Notes: a model not told the origin generated them from the sequence alone. A stretch of DNA of 64,000 bases from Halobacteriales archaeon QS_6_64_34 (GCA_003020925.1 PXRT01000004.1:80673-144672); one strand, 5' to 3'; numbered from the stretch's first letter, positions 46,687 to 56,305 are shown. Translations and numbers: made by a program.

Positions 46687-46800
46687 ATGGCGAACTCGCT
46701 ACTCGGGAAGATCACGGATACGCTGTTTGGAACTGAGTCAGAAACTGACGACGACGCTTGCTGTGGCGTCGAGATTGAAGAAATCGACGACGAGGAATAA
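46687..46800 (+). CDS. 37-aa Cys-Cys small protein, first gene of an ArsR/ArsP operon
   Basis: ATG 46687 begins MANSLLGKITDTLFGTE, followed by an acidic tail containing DDDACCGVEIEEIDDEE. A longer in-frame open stretch to 46585 is probably not translated. The tight spacing to arsR (6 bp), the acidic halophile composition and the vicinal Cys pair argue that it is real. The Cys pair suggests binding of a metalloid or soft metal. I do not recognise a named family. Confidence 0.65.
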   Translation: MANSLLGKITDTLFGTESETDDDACCGVEIEEIDDEE

Positions 46801-46806
46801 CCGAAG

Positions 46807-47187
46807 ATGGCCGACTCCGTTCCAAAATCCACACGACAGACGCTCGACCGTCTGTACGATGACCCAGAGGACCGCCTCAAATCGTTGTTCGGCCTGACGC
46901 CCGACGATACGGAAATTGAAGCAACACGAACGGTCTTCAAAGCACTCTCGAACGAGTACCGGATTCGTATCCTCGAAGCGCTCAGAGACGGGGAGTTGTG
47001 TGCGTGTGAGATTCAAGTCGTCCTCGATGCCCCCCAGTCGACTGTCGCGAGTCACCTCCGTGAACTCAAAGACGCTGGACTCGTCAACACGCGTCGACAG
47101 GGCAAGTGGACGTACTACCGCATCGGTGATACGGCTGTCCTTCAGTTACTCGATATCGCCGACGCTCTCGCGGAGGAGACAGCATGA
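46807..47187 (+). CDS. ArsR-family metalloid-responsive repressor
   Basis: The protein has 126 aa. ArsR/SmtB winged helix with VFKALSNEYRIRILEALRDG, ELCACEIQVVL (the As(III)-type C-x-C sensor on helix 3, as in ELCVC of classical ArsR), QSTVASHLRELKDAGLVNTRR and the wing GKWTYYRIGD. It should repress its own operon and be released by arsenite or antimonite. It overlaps the permease start by 4 bp. Confidence 0.9.
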   Translation: MADSVPKSTRQTLDRLYDDPEDRLKSLFGLTPDDTEIEATRTVFKALSNEYRIRILEALRDGELCACEIQVVLDAPQSTVASHLRELKDAGLVNTRRQGKWTYYRIGDTAVLQLLDIADALAEETA

Positions 47188-48134
47188 TTCCATCCGGTAT
47201 TGAAACCCCACTACTGGATTCATGGGCGTACTTCGTCCACCTGGCGACGATTCTCGTGCCGCTATTTATCGTGGCATCGTTCCTCGTCGGGCTCGTCGAG
47301 GAGTACTTGCCGCCCGAGAAGGTTGAGGCGATGCTCCGGAAGCGAAACCGTGGAAGCGGGAACGTCGCGGCAGCAGGCTTGGGTGCCGTGACGCCGTTTT
47401 GCTCGTGTTCGACCGTGCCAGTCCTCGCCGGGTTGCTCGGTGCTGGCGCACCGCTTGGACTGTCGTTCTCATTCCTACTGGCATCTCCCATCGTCAATTG
47501 GATTGCAGCGTTTCTGTTGTTGGGGCTGTTCGGCGTCGAAGTGACGGCAATCTATCTCGTCTCCGCGCTGGTCGCCGCGATCATCGGTGGTATCGTTATC
47601 GACATGTTCGATCTCGATCACTTAGTCAAGGACGTACGGATCACGACGGGCGACCGCACGGTCGCAACTGACGGCGGGACGGCAACGGGTTCGCCGACGG
47701 GGAACACGCAGGCCACGAAGACCCACAAGGAACGGGGTATAACTGCGGCGAGAGGTGCGTGGTCGTTTTTCATAGATACACTCCCGTATCTGTTGCTCGG
47801 GATGGCACTGGGTGCGCTGATTCACGGGGCGGTGCCTGCGTCATGGCTCCAGCAAGTCGCCGGGAACCCGCTGGCAGTCCCGCTGGCCGCACTCGCAGGG
47901 GCACCGCTGTACGTCAGCATGTCAGGGATGCTCGGCATCGCTGCCCCGCTTGTTGACCAAGGCGTCCCGATCGGGACCGTCATCGCGTTTATCGTCGGCG
48001 GCGCTGGAGTTAGTATCCCGAACCTGATTCTCCTCAATAAGCTCTTCGAGCGCAAACTCCTCCTGGTTTACGCGGTGACAGTCGTTACTATCGGAACGAT
48101 TGTTGGATATGGGCTGAACTTCCTCTTTGTGTAG
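47184..48134 (+). CDS. ArsP/DUF318-family permease
   Basis: The protein has 316 aa with about eight membrane spans in two halves joined by a charged loop (about 155-180). The hallmark TPFCSCSTVPVLAGLLGAG lies in the first half, with GAGVSIPNLILLN in the second. Family members export trivalent organoarsenicals (ArsP) or act with thiol or metal systems. In an operon with ArsR, metalloid efflux is the best prediction. Confidence 0.85.
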   Translation: MIPSGIETPLLDSWAYFVHLATILVPLFIVASFLVGLVEEYLPPEKVEAMLRKRNRGSGNVAAAGLGAVTPFCSCSTVPVLAGLLGAGAPLGLSFSFLLASPIVNWIAAFLLLGLFGVEVTAIYLVSALVAAIIGGIVIDMFDLDHLVKDVRITTGDRTVATDGGTATGSPTGNTQATKTHKERGITAARGAWSFFIDTLPYLLLGMALGALIHGAVPASWLQQVAGNPLAVPLAALAGAPLYVSMSGMLGIAAPLVDQGVPIGTVIAFIVGGAGVSIPNLILLNKLFERKLLLVYAVTVVTIGTIVGYGLNFLFV

Positions 48135-48377
48135 GTGCTGATTGACGGAACTGGTTGCTGGCCTTTCTCGTTGCGACTCCGGCTTTTGCCGTCGTCGATT
48201 CCACACTGTTCCCGGGTTAGTCGTCGGCGCGATGGACCGATTGTCTTCGGGTTCGCCCTCGATCAGGGCGGCTACTCCGTCGCATTTTTGACGCTTGCTG
48301 CCGGTGCGTTCCTTGGACTTCCCTCAGTTGGTATTGGGTTCGGCAGTAGTACTCTGACCTGCTTTGTACAACTCTGA
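48135..48377 (+). pseudogene. Probable remnant of a transporter C-terminus (MFS-like)
   Basis: An 80-codon open frame whose second half reads RRDGPIVFGFALDQGG and SVAFLTLAAGAFLGLP, which resembles the last two helices of MFS proteins; the first half looks like random translation. There is no start or promoter, and it directly follows the arsP-like stop. It is most simply the decayed end of a transporter gene. The following 48378-48762 is AT-rich without genes. Confidence 0.35.
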
Positions 48378-48762
48378 GAGTCTATGCATTGAGAGAGCCG
48401 GTCTCAACTACTGGTCCGCCAGACACTGGATTGTTTGGGCCATCCGTTCCGTTACTAGTTACCAACTACGCCAGAAATAATAATAGACGTACGCTTGTTG
48501 TTCTGGTTGATGCTACCCGTCGCTGACGCCTCGAGTGCGTTCAGTCACCGGATGGTAGGAGACGAAACAGACGGCAGCTGACCATCTTTCAGTGTAGTTA
48601 TGGGGTATTCAACTTGAGCAAGATATTTATAAGAAGTTGTTAACTGAGTTTGTTACTCTATATTTATTTCCCTTCCAGACCAGTGCATTATGTCATGGTC
48701 GACAAATGTACGCACATCTGCTGGGTGTGGGATGCACGGACCTGTCGCAAGTGGGGGAACCG

Positions 48763-48993
48763 ATGAGCAGCGACATCTCGGACGTTGACCAGCCGTCTCA
48801 CGAACGACTCCAGGATATCTTCCTGGAGGTGACTGGCACGGACGTCTGCGTCGAAACCCAGGAACAACACACCGAGCCGAGGCGGGACGTGGCCCCGGAA
48901 GACGATTCCACGGCCGAATACGTCTCGACGATGGTTCAGGACGATGGACTCTCCGAAACGCTGGCCGAACCGAGCGAGGGCCAACTGGAGTGA
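48763..48993 (+). CDS. Small acidic hypothetical protein
   Basis: The protein has 76 aa from ATG 48763 (MSSDISDVDQPSHERLQDIF). It is strongly acidic, as expected for a halophile, has one Cys, and a regular pattern (LEVTGTDVCVETQEQ, EYVSTMVQDDGLSETL). The upstream part of the open frame (48637-48762) is not acidic and is probably untranslated. No family recognised. Confidence 0.5.
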   Translation: MSSDISDVDQPSHERLQDIFLEVTGTDVCVETQEQHTEPRRDVAPEDDSTAEYVSTMVQDDGLSETLAEPSEGQLE

Positions 48994-49072
48994 GCATCCG
49001 GCACGGACCGACTATAGGCGAATACGCAGTGCCGAACGTGACCGGAAAATAGTCGCTCGACGGCCGGCTGTG

Positions 49073-49591
49073 TCACTCACCGTCGACCAGTCGACCCTGT
49101 GCGTCTATCTCCCCGTTCCGAATGCGGGTGCTGCTTATCCGCAGGCCGTCCTCGGCGACGACAAAGGGAGATGTGTGTATCTCGAGTGGCTGATACCCTC
49201 GTTCCAGTCGCTCGTCGTTGAGTTCGCGGGCGCGCTGATGGGCTTTCCCCTCCGGTGCGACTACGAGAGCGTCGGCGTCCGCACGGGTCGCGGCGGGACC
49301 AAAGGTGTCGGTTATCTTCACGATGTCCCAGCTCGCAGCGTAGGCTCCCTCGATTCGTTCCAGCGTCTCCGAGAGGGACTCACGGCGCTCCGAGAACGAC
49401 CCGAGCAGGTCGGCATGTGACGGGTCACTGCGTGTCTCACGCGCCAGGGACTCGGCCGTGAGACCGACGATGACGTGACCGTCCCCCTCGCCGTCGTGAC
49501 TGGCAGTCTGGAACGCGCTGTGGAGCAAGGCGCGATGCCCGTTGTGAACTGGGGTGAACGTGCCGCCCAGAATGGCGATACGTGCTGTCAT
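49073..49591 (-). CDS. coaD: Phosphopantetheine adenylyltransferase (archaeal CoaD)
   Basis: The protein has 172 aa from ATG 49591; the upstream in-frame segment to 49705 lacks halophilic composition. Nucleotidyltransferase motifs are ILGGTFTPVHNGHRALL (T/H-x-G-H) and the C-terminal ISSTRIRNGEID. It makes dephospho-CoA from 4'-phosphopantetheine and ATP. Nicotinamide-nucleotide adenylyltransferase is a less likely alternative. Confidence 0.85.
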   Translation of the reverse strand: MTARIAILGGTFTPVHNGHRALLHSAFQTASHDGEGDGHVIVGLTAESLARETRSDPSHADLLGSFSERRESLSETLERIEGAYAASWDIVKITDTFGPAATRADADALVVAPEGKAHQRARELNDERLERGYQPLEIHTSPFVVAEDGLRISSTRIRNGEIDAQGRLVDGE

Positions 49592-50321
49592 ATCAGTTGC
49601 TAGGGGGACGACGGTGGTATAAGTGATGGGACCAGCGTGGGTCCCGATACAATCACGCAACCACGTCGGAACTGTTTCACACGTATGGGCGCTGATAAGC
49701 CACATATATTAATTCGGGTTGGTTGACAAGGTCCTGCTGTCGCGACCGGCGAGGCCTCCACTGGTCCTGTCCCTCGGCCGCTGTCGCGACAGCCCGAGTT
49801 TCCTGTACCCACCGCTGCCGGTAGACCGACTCCATAGAGTGTCACAGCGACCTGCCACAGTCATCAGTGGTCTGTTTAAAGTGTCTGCCCGCGAGACAGA
49901 CAGGCGCTCGACGTGCCCAGTACGTACTGACCACCAGTGCGGATTCCAGGGAGCTGTAGTATATTGTAAACTTACTGTCACGTGATGGAACGGCTGATTC
50001 CGACGGCGTCGGGACGGTCCCGCGTAGGAACACTGTTACAATACTGATACCACGTCTCCGTTCAGTTGCCGACGCGCGCCACCGACGGCGCGAAGAGTCG
50101 GCCACCCCAACCCGGAACGGTTCACCATCCACTTGTATCCGACACAGCGGGGCGCAGCCGGCCGGCCGTCACGTGTACTCCATCCGGCTCGCGTGCAAAC
50201 TGACGGCAGGCCACCGCTCCGGACCCACCCCCTTCCTGTTTCACTGGACTCGCCAACGGCCCGCAGAGAGTCGTCACTGCGAGGTCGTGTTAATAAACGG
50301 AACGAGTAGTCCGGGGACGAA
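49592..50321. other. Non-coding stretch between coaD and a DUF7344 gene
   Basis: About 730 bp. The open frames present are Arg/Ser/Cys-rich and lack acidic bias, so I call none of them coding. The coaD promoter should lie near its right side of the ATG at 49592-49640. Confidence 0.35.
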
Positions 50322-50954
50322 TCAGTCGTCGTCGCGTGCTTCTGTGACCCAGTGACACGCCGAACAGAACGCGAAGGTCGCGACGACCAGCCCGAGCAAC
50401 CCAATCACGAAGCCCGACGAGAGACCGAGTCCCAGCGAGAGCGCGACGATGGCGATGCCCACCCCGGAAATGGCGCCGTAGTACCGGTGCCACGGGACGG
50501 CCTCGTCCTCGGCCGGCCGGTCGAGATACTCGGTCAGACAGTCCGCCTGTGGCGCAAGCGCTACGTGACCCCGGTCCTGGTTGAAGTCGACGACACCCAT
50601 GTCGTCCATTTTCGGGAGATGGCACTGGTAGAGGCCGACATAGACCCGTTTGCGCTGGCTGGACGTGAGCTGGTTCGTCGTGGTGTCGTTTTCGATTGCG
50701 GCGACGTGCTCGGCCAGCTCGCCGAGCGAGACCCGTTCGTCTGCCTCGTGGTCCCTGAGGTAGTGGATAACCTCGCGTCGTCGACTGTTCTTCAGTATCT
50801 CGAACACCAGGTCCAACGAGAGTGGCTCCGGCTCCGACTCGGCTTCGGTGACCCCATCGTCGTGTTGGGTTGAGTCGGCGGGTACGTCGTCGCGGCTATC
50901 AGTTCGCGTCGGTTGGTCGGCTTTGGTGCGTGCGGATTGGTCCTGAGTACTCAT
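50322..50954 (-). CDS. DUF7344-domain winged-helix membrane protein
   Basis: The protein has 210 aa from ATG 50954. After an acidic N-terminal linker comes a winged-helix domain (FEILKNSRRREVIHYLRDHE, LTSSQRKRVYVGLYQCHLP, MDDMGVVDFNQDRG), then two C-terminal membrane helices (GAISGVGIAIVALSLGLGLS, FVIGLLGLVVATFAF). Haloarchaea carry many such proteins, thought to be membrane-tethered regulators. A paralog is at 58903-59427. Confidence 0.85.
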   Translation of the reverse strand: MSTQDQSARTKADQPTRTDSRDDVPADSTQHDDGVTEAESEPEPLSLDLVFEILKNSRRREVIHYLRDHEADERVSLGELAEHVAAIENDTTTNQLTSSQRKRVYVGLYQCHLPKMDDMGVVDFNQDRGHVALAPQADCLTEYLDRPAEDEAVPWHRYYGAISGVGIAIVALSLGLGLSSGFVIGLLGLVVATFAFCSACHWVTEARDDD

Positions 50955-52136
50955 GTATGGTCCTCCATGGCCCGGAATCCGGACTGGCGCAGCCCTCACA
51001 ACGGGATTGGCTCCTTGCACCCCCCCGTTTCCTGAAAGACCTGTAGGCTGTCCGAACCCCAAGCGTCTATAAGAACAGTCATTCGTCCCACACTTAATAC
51101 TTTGTTTTTACAGATATGTTACACGTACTGCTCAACTAGGGGCCGGTACGGAGAGACATAGTGGTGGTATACCGTCCAATAGGACGGCATACGTCGAAAA
51201 CGGACGCTCCCGGGCACACGAGAAACGACGACAAGCGACTCGACGACGGTCGCGGGTCGATATTATCGCGGGCGCCGTCGACGATGCTGACGAGGGCGTG
51301 TCGTTCCGCGAGGACCAAGAGCCTGCCAGGACGTTCCCCGTCGGTGCTGTCCGGACGCGGGGCCATCGGATGCGCTGAGCGGAGCCTGCGTACTCCGTAA
51401 CGCGGTTCAGTTTCGACAGGCAAAGCATACGAATTAGTAGGTCTAAACTGTACTGAGAAATATCGAGTTTTATCCGGTACAGTCCCCCTCAGAGGCGTAA
51501 GCAGGCCAGTTTCCAGCCATCTGAGTGCCGGTTCGTATTATTGGCGATATCTACTCTGTACCCGGTATATGTGATACGTAACAAAGACAGGTCAAGGTGT
51601 GTTTCCACCAACAGTGGCTTCGAGGTGGAGCCGTCCCATCCGCGTGGAGTACCAAATGACGCCACACCCAGTCGATACTGTGGACGCTCAGTTGCTCAAC
51701 CGGGCGAGCGGGAACTGCCGGACACCGAGAGCCGACAGAGGAGCCTGCATGTCACTGTGTCGAACCGGTAACGCAGGAACAGCGGTAGCGACGCTGGCTG
51801 AGTGGTACCGCACGGTCCAGTACCCTTCTGGCGTCGGACCACCGACGGGGAGTCCGAGTCCCCGACACTGGGCCGCCGGCCGCTCGCGGTCGTCCAACTG
51901 CGAGACCGTCTCGCGGGCGCGCGATGGCCCCGCCTCATTGTCAGTCGAACAGTTTGCCGATAAACGATATCGCGGGAGAAGAGAGCCGCTAAAACAGGGG
52001 GGAGTCAGATACGCAACCGTCGGTCAGACCGGCCGAGCACCGTCAGTAGGTATCAACATATGCACACAGATACACCCGTACGACCGAGCATTTGTACCGA
52101 TAGTGACCAGACCCCGTCCGAGCCCGGGAGGTCAAG
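50955..52136. other. 1.2-kb region without supported genes
   Basis: Both strands contain only short Arg/Ser/Pro-rich frames with no acidic bias. AT-rich patches at 51060-51125 and 51420-51480 look like promoters without an obvious downstream gene. A small RNA or a decayed gene is possible; nothing specific is recognisable. Confidence 0.35.
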
Positions 52137-52418
52137 ATGAGCCAACCGGACCCGTGGGACGATATCAGCTACGTCATCAGCTCCCGCTACCGCATCGCGA
52201 CCCTCCGTCGGCTCGCGGACGGCCCGGCGACGCCGTCGCTCATCGCGGACGAGACCGACCTGAGTATCGCCCACGTCTCGCGAGCCCTTCAGGAGCTGCG
52301 CGATGCCGAACTCGTGACGCTGCTCGTCTCGGAGAATCGCCGCAAAGGTCGGGTGTACGGTATCACTGACGAAGGTCTCGAGGTCTGGGAGACCATCGAG
52401 GCCGAGAACATGCTCTAA
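52137..52418 (+). CDS. Winged-helix DNA-binding protein
   Basis: The protein has 93 aa, a single winged helix: YVISSRYRIATLRRLADGPA, SLIADETDLSIAHVSRALQE, a basic wing NRRKGRVYGITDEG. It is a small MarR/ArsR-like transcription regulator. It is convergent with the acyltransferase gene; the regulated target is not evident. Confidence 0.85.
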   Translation: MSQPDPWDDISYVISSRYRIATLRRLADGPATPSLIADETDLSIAHVSRALQELRDAELVTLLVSENRRKGRVYGITDEGLEVWETIEAENML

Positions 52419-52533
52419 TCACTGCTCGCTCTGCTCCTCGTCGGGCAGCGCCTCCTCTGGGAAACTGTTCCGGTCGGCAGCGGTGCTGTGGCGTGTCCGC
52501 GAACTCGTGGATGCGACGGCGGTGCGGGCCGCG

Positions 52534-53115
52534 TTATTGAGGTACGCTGCCGGCCGGGAGTTGTTCGGGCAGCGGCCGGTGTTTCGCCGGCGTCCCCACC
52601 GCGAGGGTCGACGGTGGAACGTCTTCGGTGACGACGGCCCCGGCCGCGACAAACGAGCCTTCGCCGACGGTCACGCCCGGCAACACGGTGGCGTTGGCGC
52701 CAATGGTAACGTCGTCCTCGATGGTCGGGCCCGCGAGCTCGACCTCCTGGCCAAGGGGCTCCGGGTCGTTCGTCAGGACAGCTCGCGGTCCGACACACAC
52801 GCGGTCGCCGATAGTAGTCCCCGAGGGGACGTAGGCGCCGGCCCGCAGACGCACCTCGTCCCCGAGGGCGCTCTGACCGTCGACGACTACCTGCGAGCCG
52901 ACGACACAGTCGTGGCCGATAGTGGTGCGCTCCCTGATGACGGCGTTGTGGCCGGCCTGGAACCGGTCGCCGACGACGACATCGGGGTACACCACCGACC
53001 CCGCCCGGACGATAGAGTCGGCCCCGATTCTCGCGGGCGATTGCCCACTCTCGGGCGGGAGGATATCCGCCGTCTCCGCGATGCGACAGTTCTTACCGAG
53101 CTGGCGCTTGCTCAT
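52534..53115 (-). CDS. Left-handed beta-helix acyltransferase (hexapeptide repeat)
   Basis: The protein has 193 aa. Continuous hexapeptide repeats of the [LIV]-G-x4 type (ARIGADSIVRAGSVVYPDVVVG, TTIGDRVCVGPRAVLTND, VTIGANATVLPGVTVGEGS), ending in VAAGAVVTEDVPPSTLAVGTPAK, typical of WbbJ/PglD-like sugar N- or O-acyltransferases. It probably acetylates a nucleotide sugar for surface glycan or N-glycan synthesis, with the deacetylase and AglF-like gene nearby. Confidence 0.88.
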   Translation of the reverse strand: MSKRQLGKNCRIAETADILPPESGQSPARIGADSIVRAGSVVYPDVVVGDRFQAGHNAVIRERTTIGHDCVVGSQVVVDGQSALGDEVRLRAGAYVPSGTTIGDRVCVGPRAVLTNDPEPLGQEVELAGPTIEDDVTIGANATVLPGVTVGEGSFVAAGAVVTEDVPPSTLAVGTPAKHRPLPEQLPAGSVPQ

Positions 53116-53337
53116 CTGTCGGCCCCCCTCACTGCGTCGTCAATTACTGGCCCGCTGGCGCTGTGTTTCGTACCGGTCATCTGAACTCAGTACGACTGTT
53201 CGGGCAACTCAGGGCTTTGTTATACTGTTCCTGTGGACAGCGCCGTCAGGCGGTCGTATCGTAGCAGGCCGCTACCTCGCCGGGACGAAATCCATCACGC
53301 GGTATAACTTAGGCGGGGCAGCTTCACTTGTGAACAA

Positions 53338-54285
53338 ATGGGTACAGTCGTTCTCTCTATCGATGCAGAGCTGGGCTGGGGGTTCCGTGACTACTCGGCC
53401 GCCGAACGACCCGCTGAACGCGTCGCTCGCTCGCGGTGGGGCTGGAACCGGGCGGTCGAGACGCTCGCGGAGTTCGACATCCCGGCGACCTGGGCGGTGG
53501 TCGGTCACCTCTTCGAGTCGGAGTGTACCGGCGCCCACGTCGGCCACCCCACGCCGCCGGGCTGGTTCGCCCACGAGCGCGGCGAGAACCCGATGGACCC
53601 ACAGTACCGGTACGCACCGGAGCTGCTGGCCGACCTCGCCTCAAGCGACGTCGGTCACGATATCGGCGCCTACACCTACTCGGACGTCGATTTCAGTGCC
53701 GACTACGCGACCGAGGCCCTCGCCCGGGCCGAATGTGATAGAACGACCGAGGCCGCCGAGGCCGCCGGCGTCCAGATGCGCTCGTTTGTCTTCCCCCACA
53801 ACCGCGTGGGTCACCGGGAGATACTCGCGGAGTCGGGCTTTACCTGCTATCGCGGGCCCGGGCCCGAGCCCGAACGGCGACTGGACGGCTCGTACTCGGC
53901 GCCGCTTCGCAAGCTCGCTCGGGCGACAGTACTACCGGACCCGGAGCCACTCGTCGAACCGAGCCTCGACGAATACGGGCTGGTCAACATCCCACCGTCG
54001 CTGTATCTGTTCGGGTTCAAAGGGACGGCCCGACAGGTGCTGGCCGCGACGGTCGGGGACCCAGTCGTCAGGCAGGCCAGGCTCGGTATCGACGCGGCCG
54101 CCCGCAGAGAGGGTATCTATCATCTCTGTCTCCGCTTGAACGACCTCACGACGGAGGCCGACCTGAACCGTTTCCGGGCCGTCTGTGCGTATCTCGACAG
54201 CGTACGAGCGGAAGAAGGGCTCACGGTCGAGACGATGCGGTCGGTGGCCGACCGCGTAGTATCCGAAGACTTCACCGTGGCCTGA
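53338..54285 (+). CDS. Polysaccharide deacetylase-fold (NodB-like) protein
   Basis: The protein has 315 aa. The motif 1 region is VVLSIDAELGWGF; motif 2 reads GHDIGAYTYSD where classical deacetylases have H-S/T-x-x-H; later parts include SFVFPHNRVGHREIL and GLVNIPPSLYLF. Altered metal-binding His suggests a different or lost activity. TATA-like GGTATAACTTAGG (about 53301-53313) predicts transcription starting just before the ATG. It is likely involved in cell-surface polysaccharide modification. Confidence 0.8.
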   Translation: MGTVVLSIDAELGWGFRDYSAAERPAERVARSRWGWNRAVETLAEFDIPATWAVVGHLFESECTGAHVGHPTPPGWFAHERGENPMDPQYRYAPELLADLASSDVGHDIGAYTYSDVDFSADYATEALARAECDRTTEAAEAAGVQMRSFVFPHNRVGHREILAESGFTCYRGPGPEPERRLDGSYSAPLRKLARATVLPDPEPLVEPSLDEYGLVNIPPSLYLFGFKGTARQVLAATVGDPVVRQARLGIDAAARREGIYHLCLRLNDLTTEADLNRFRAVCAYLDSVRAEEGLTVETMRSVADRVVSEDFTVA

Positions 54286-54339
54286 CGGTCAGAAGTTCGG
54301 TTCGAGGGCCGCGCCTGTGGGTGGGGCCGCAGTTCGGGC

Positions 54340-55116
54340 TTACTCCGAGGAGGGCACGCTCGCGACCTCACCGCCGTCGTCCGACGCCTCATCGATGGCC
54401 TCGGTCCCGTCCTGGAGGCGCTGTTCGGCCTCGTCGCGGTCCTCGGGGTAACCGATGTCGTTTCGCCAACCGTCCATCCGGATGGCGTCGATAGTCCGGC
54501 CCGAGTGCAATAGGAGGTCGATGGCGTCGCTAATCTCGTACTCGCCCCGGTTGGATGGCTGGACGAGCCGGCAGGCGTGGAAGATAGCCGGCGTGAACGT
54601 ATAGAAGCCGGTCATCACCAGATTGGATGGTGGGTCCTCGGGTTTCTCGATGACCTCCGTTATCTCGCCGTACTTGTTCGTGTCACAGACGCCGTAGCGC
54701 GAAGCCTCCTCCCAGGGCACCTCCTCGACGAGGAAGGCGGCGTCGGCCCGGTCTTCCTGCTGACGGTTGACGACGTCACTGAGGTTGGCCTGGAAGATGT
54801 TGTCCCCGAGCATCAACATGAAGTCATCGTCGATGTGTTCCTCGACGGTCAACAGCGCGTGGGCCAGTCCCTTCTGCTCGCGCTGGTGCGTGTACGTAAT
54901 CGACACGCCCCGGTATTCGTCCTCGTAGTAGTTGATGATGTTCTGTTTCTTGTATCCGACGACGACGTAGAGTTCGTCGGCCCCGAGCTCAATGAGCTGG
55001 TCGAAACAGTGCGTGAGTATCGGTTTCCCGTCGACTTCGACCATCCCTTTCGGCTTGTCATCGGTGAGCGGGCGGAGTCGAGTTCCCTGGCCGGCTGCGA
55101 GTACTACTGCGTTCAT
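54340..55116 (-). CDS. aglF: Sugar-1-phosphate nucleotidyltransferase (AglF-like)
   Basis: The protein has 258 aa. NTP-transferase motif AAGQGTRLRPLTDDKPKGMV, then GKPILTHCFDQL, MLMLGDNIF (metal Asp), EVIEKPEDPPSNLV and GEYEISDAIDLL. Its segments closely resemble Haloferax AglF, which makes UDP-glucose or a related nucleotide sugar for S-layer N-glycosylation. A glucose-1-phosphate thymidylyltransferase activity is the alternative. An acidic tail (EASDDGGEVASVPSSE) is added at the C-terminus. Confidence 0.82.
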   Translation of the reverse strand: MNAVVLAAGQGTRLRPLTDDKPKGMVEVDGKPILTHCFDQLIELGADELYVVVGYKKQNIINYYEDEYRGVSITYTHQREQKGLAHALLTVEEHIDDDFMLMLGDNIFQANLSDVVNRQQEDRADAAFLVEEVPWEEASRYGVCDTNKYGEITEVIEKPEDPPSNLVMTGFYTFTPAIFHACRLVQPSNRGEYEISDAIDLLLHSGRTIDAIRMDGWRNDIGYPEDRDEAEQRLQDGTEAIDEASDDGGEVASVPSSE

Positions 55117-55169
55117 CGTTTTCGGATATTCATCCCCGTAAATAAAGCTATGCGCCGCCTTCCTCGCAG

Positions 55170-56036
55170 TTAGGCCTCGACATCGCTGCCCCCGACGACG
55201 GGCGTCGGGAGGGTAAGTCGGCGCCTGGCATCAGCGATAGCAGCGATGTCTCGGAGAGACCGCTCCGTAAGCTGTGCGACCTGGCGGACGAGCTGGGCGT
55301 TGCGCTCGACCGGCGTATCCGGGTCGAAAAAGAGGTTATCGGCCATCCCGACCATCGGATGTGCGCCCATGAAGACGGCGAGCGTCGTCAACGGGTACTG
55401 GTTGGGCCCGGTCGCGCGGACGAAGCAATGAGCGTCCTCGGGCACCGCGTCCAGAAGCGTTACCAGGCTCATAGGCGACGCGACGGCGCCGGTAGGGGCG
55501 CCAAGCAGCACTGTCACCACGAGCGGGTCTGACAGGCGGTCACGAAGACGGTCAAGTTCGTGGACATCGGCGCCGCCGGTCACCAGCAGGTTCGGCGTGA
55601 TGCCCCGGTCTGCCAGCGCGTCGACTAACCGCTCGGTGTCGCGCCGGCTGGTCTCCGAGACCGACCGGTAACCCGACTGCGTCGGGCCCAGCCGGACGCT
55701 GGCGAGGTCGGGCAGTGGCTCCCGGTCGAGCGCGTCGAGGAAGTCACCCAGCGGTGCTGCCGGGCCGGCGGCGTACTCCAGCAAGACGTCGGTGCCACAC
55801 TGTTCCCGAACTGCGCGGCCGAAGGCGGGTAGTCGCTCGGGGTCGGGGTTGCCCTCGGCGTCGCGGCCGTGGAGGTGTGCGACCGTGGCCCCCAGCGCCG
55901 ACGACTCGTACACCTGTGTGGCGACGGTCTCGGGGTCTACGGGGAGCGCCTCGTTCACGTCAGTCGAGTAGCGATAACCGGTCGGAGCGACGCCGAGTGT
56001 CATCTCGTCGCCGCGCATATACTCACGGTAAGTCAT
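55170..56036 (-). CDS. DUF849 / BKACE-family (beta-keto acid cleavage-like) enzyme
   Basis: The protein has 288 aa from ATG 56036; ATG 56003 (MTLGVAPTGY) is also possible. TIM-barrel family with the metal-site motif VAHLHGRDAEGNPD (His-x-His) near residue 55 and the substrate-loop region LLEYAAGPAAP. Relatives cleave beta-keto acids with acetyl-CoA (3-keto-5-aminohexanoate cleavage enzyme and others). The substrate here is unknown. Confidence 0.8.
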   Translation of the reverse strand: MTYREYMRGDEMTLGVAPTGYRYSTDVNEALPVDPETVATQVYESSALGATVAHLHGRDAEGNPDPERLPAFGRAVREQCGTDVLLEYAAGPAAPLGDFLDALDREPLPDLASVRLGPTQSGYRSVSETSRRDTERLVDALADRGITPNLLVTGGADVHELDRLRDRLSDPLVVTVLLGAPTGAVASPMSLVTLLDAVPEDAHCFVRATGPNQYPLTTLAVFMGAHPMVGMADNLFFDPDTPVERNAQLVRQVAQLTERSLRDIAAIADARRRLTLPTPVVGGSDVEA

Positions 56037-56102
56037 CGGGAAGACCGACGCTATTGCGGGTCATCCGGTAGAAAGAGACAGGTCCGATTAGTTATCACTC
56101 CC

Positions 56103-56303
56103 CTACTGGGTCAGGTCGACGAGCGAGTCCTCGGTGGCGACGATGAACGCCTCCTCCAGCAGGTGTGACTCCTCGGCCGGCAGGAACACGTACTGGTCGT
56201 TCGTCTCGGAACGGATGACCGTCAGCTCCTCTATCTCGTAGCCCAGGTTCTCGTGTGGGTCCGGGTCTTCGGGGACTTCCTCCCACTCTGTTTTCGATGC
56301 CAT
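56103..56303 (-). CDS. Conserved small haloarchaeal protein
   Basis: The protein has 66 aa: MASKTEWEEVPEDPDPHENL, then a compact acidic domain (YEIEELTVIRSETNDQYVFL, EESHLLEEAFIVATED). The pattern resembles a small hypothetical protein common in haloarchaea. It starts 2 bp after the stop of the secreted protein, so it shares an operon with it. Function unknown. Confidence 0.75.
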   Translation of the reverse strand: MASKTEWEEVPEDPDPHENLGYEIEELTVIRSETNDQYVFLPAEESHLLEEAFIVATEDSLVDLTQ

Positions 56304-56305
56304 GA

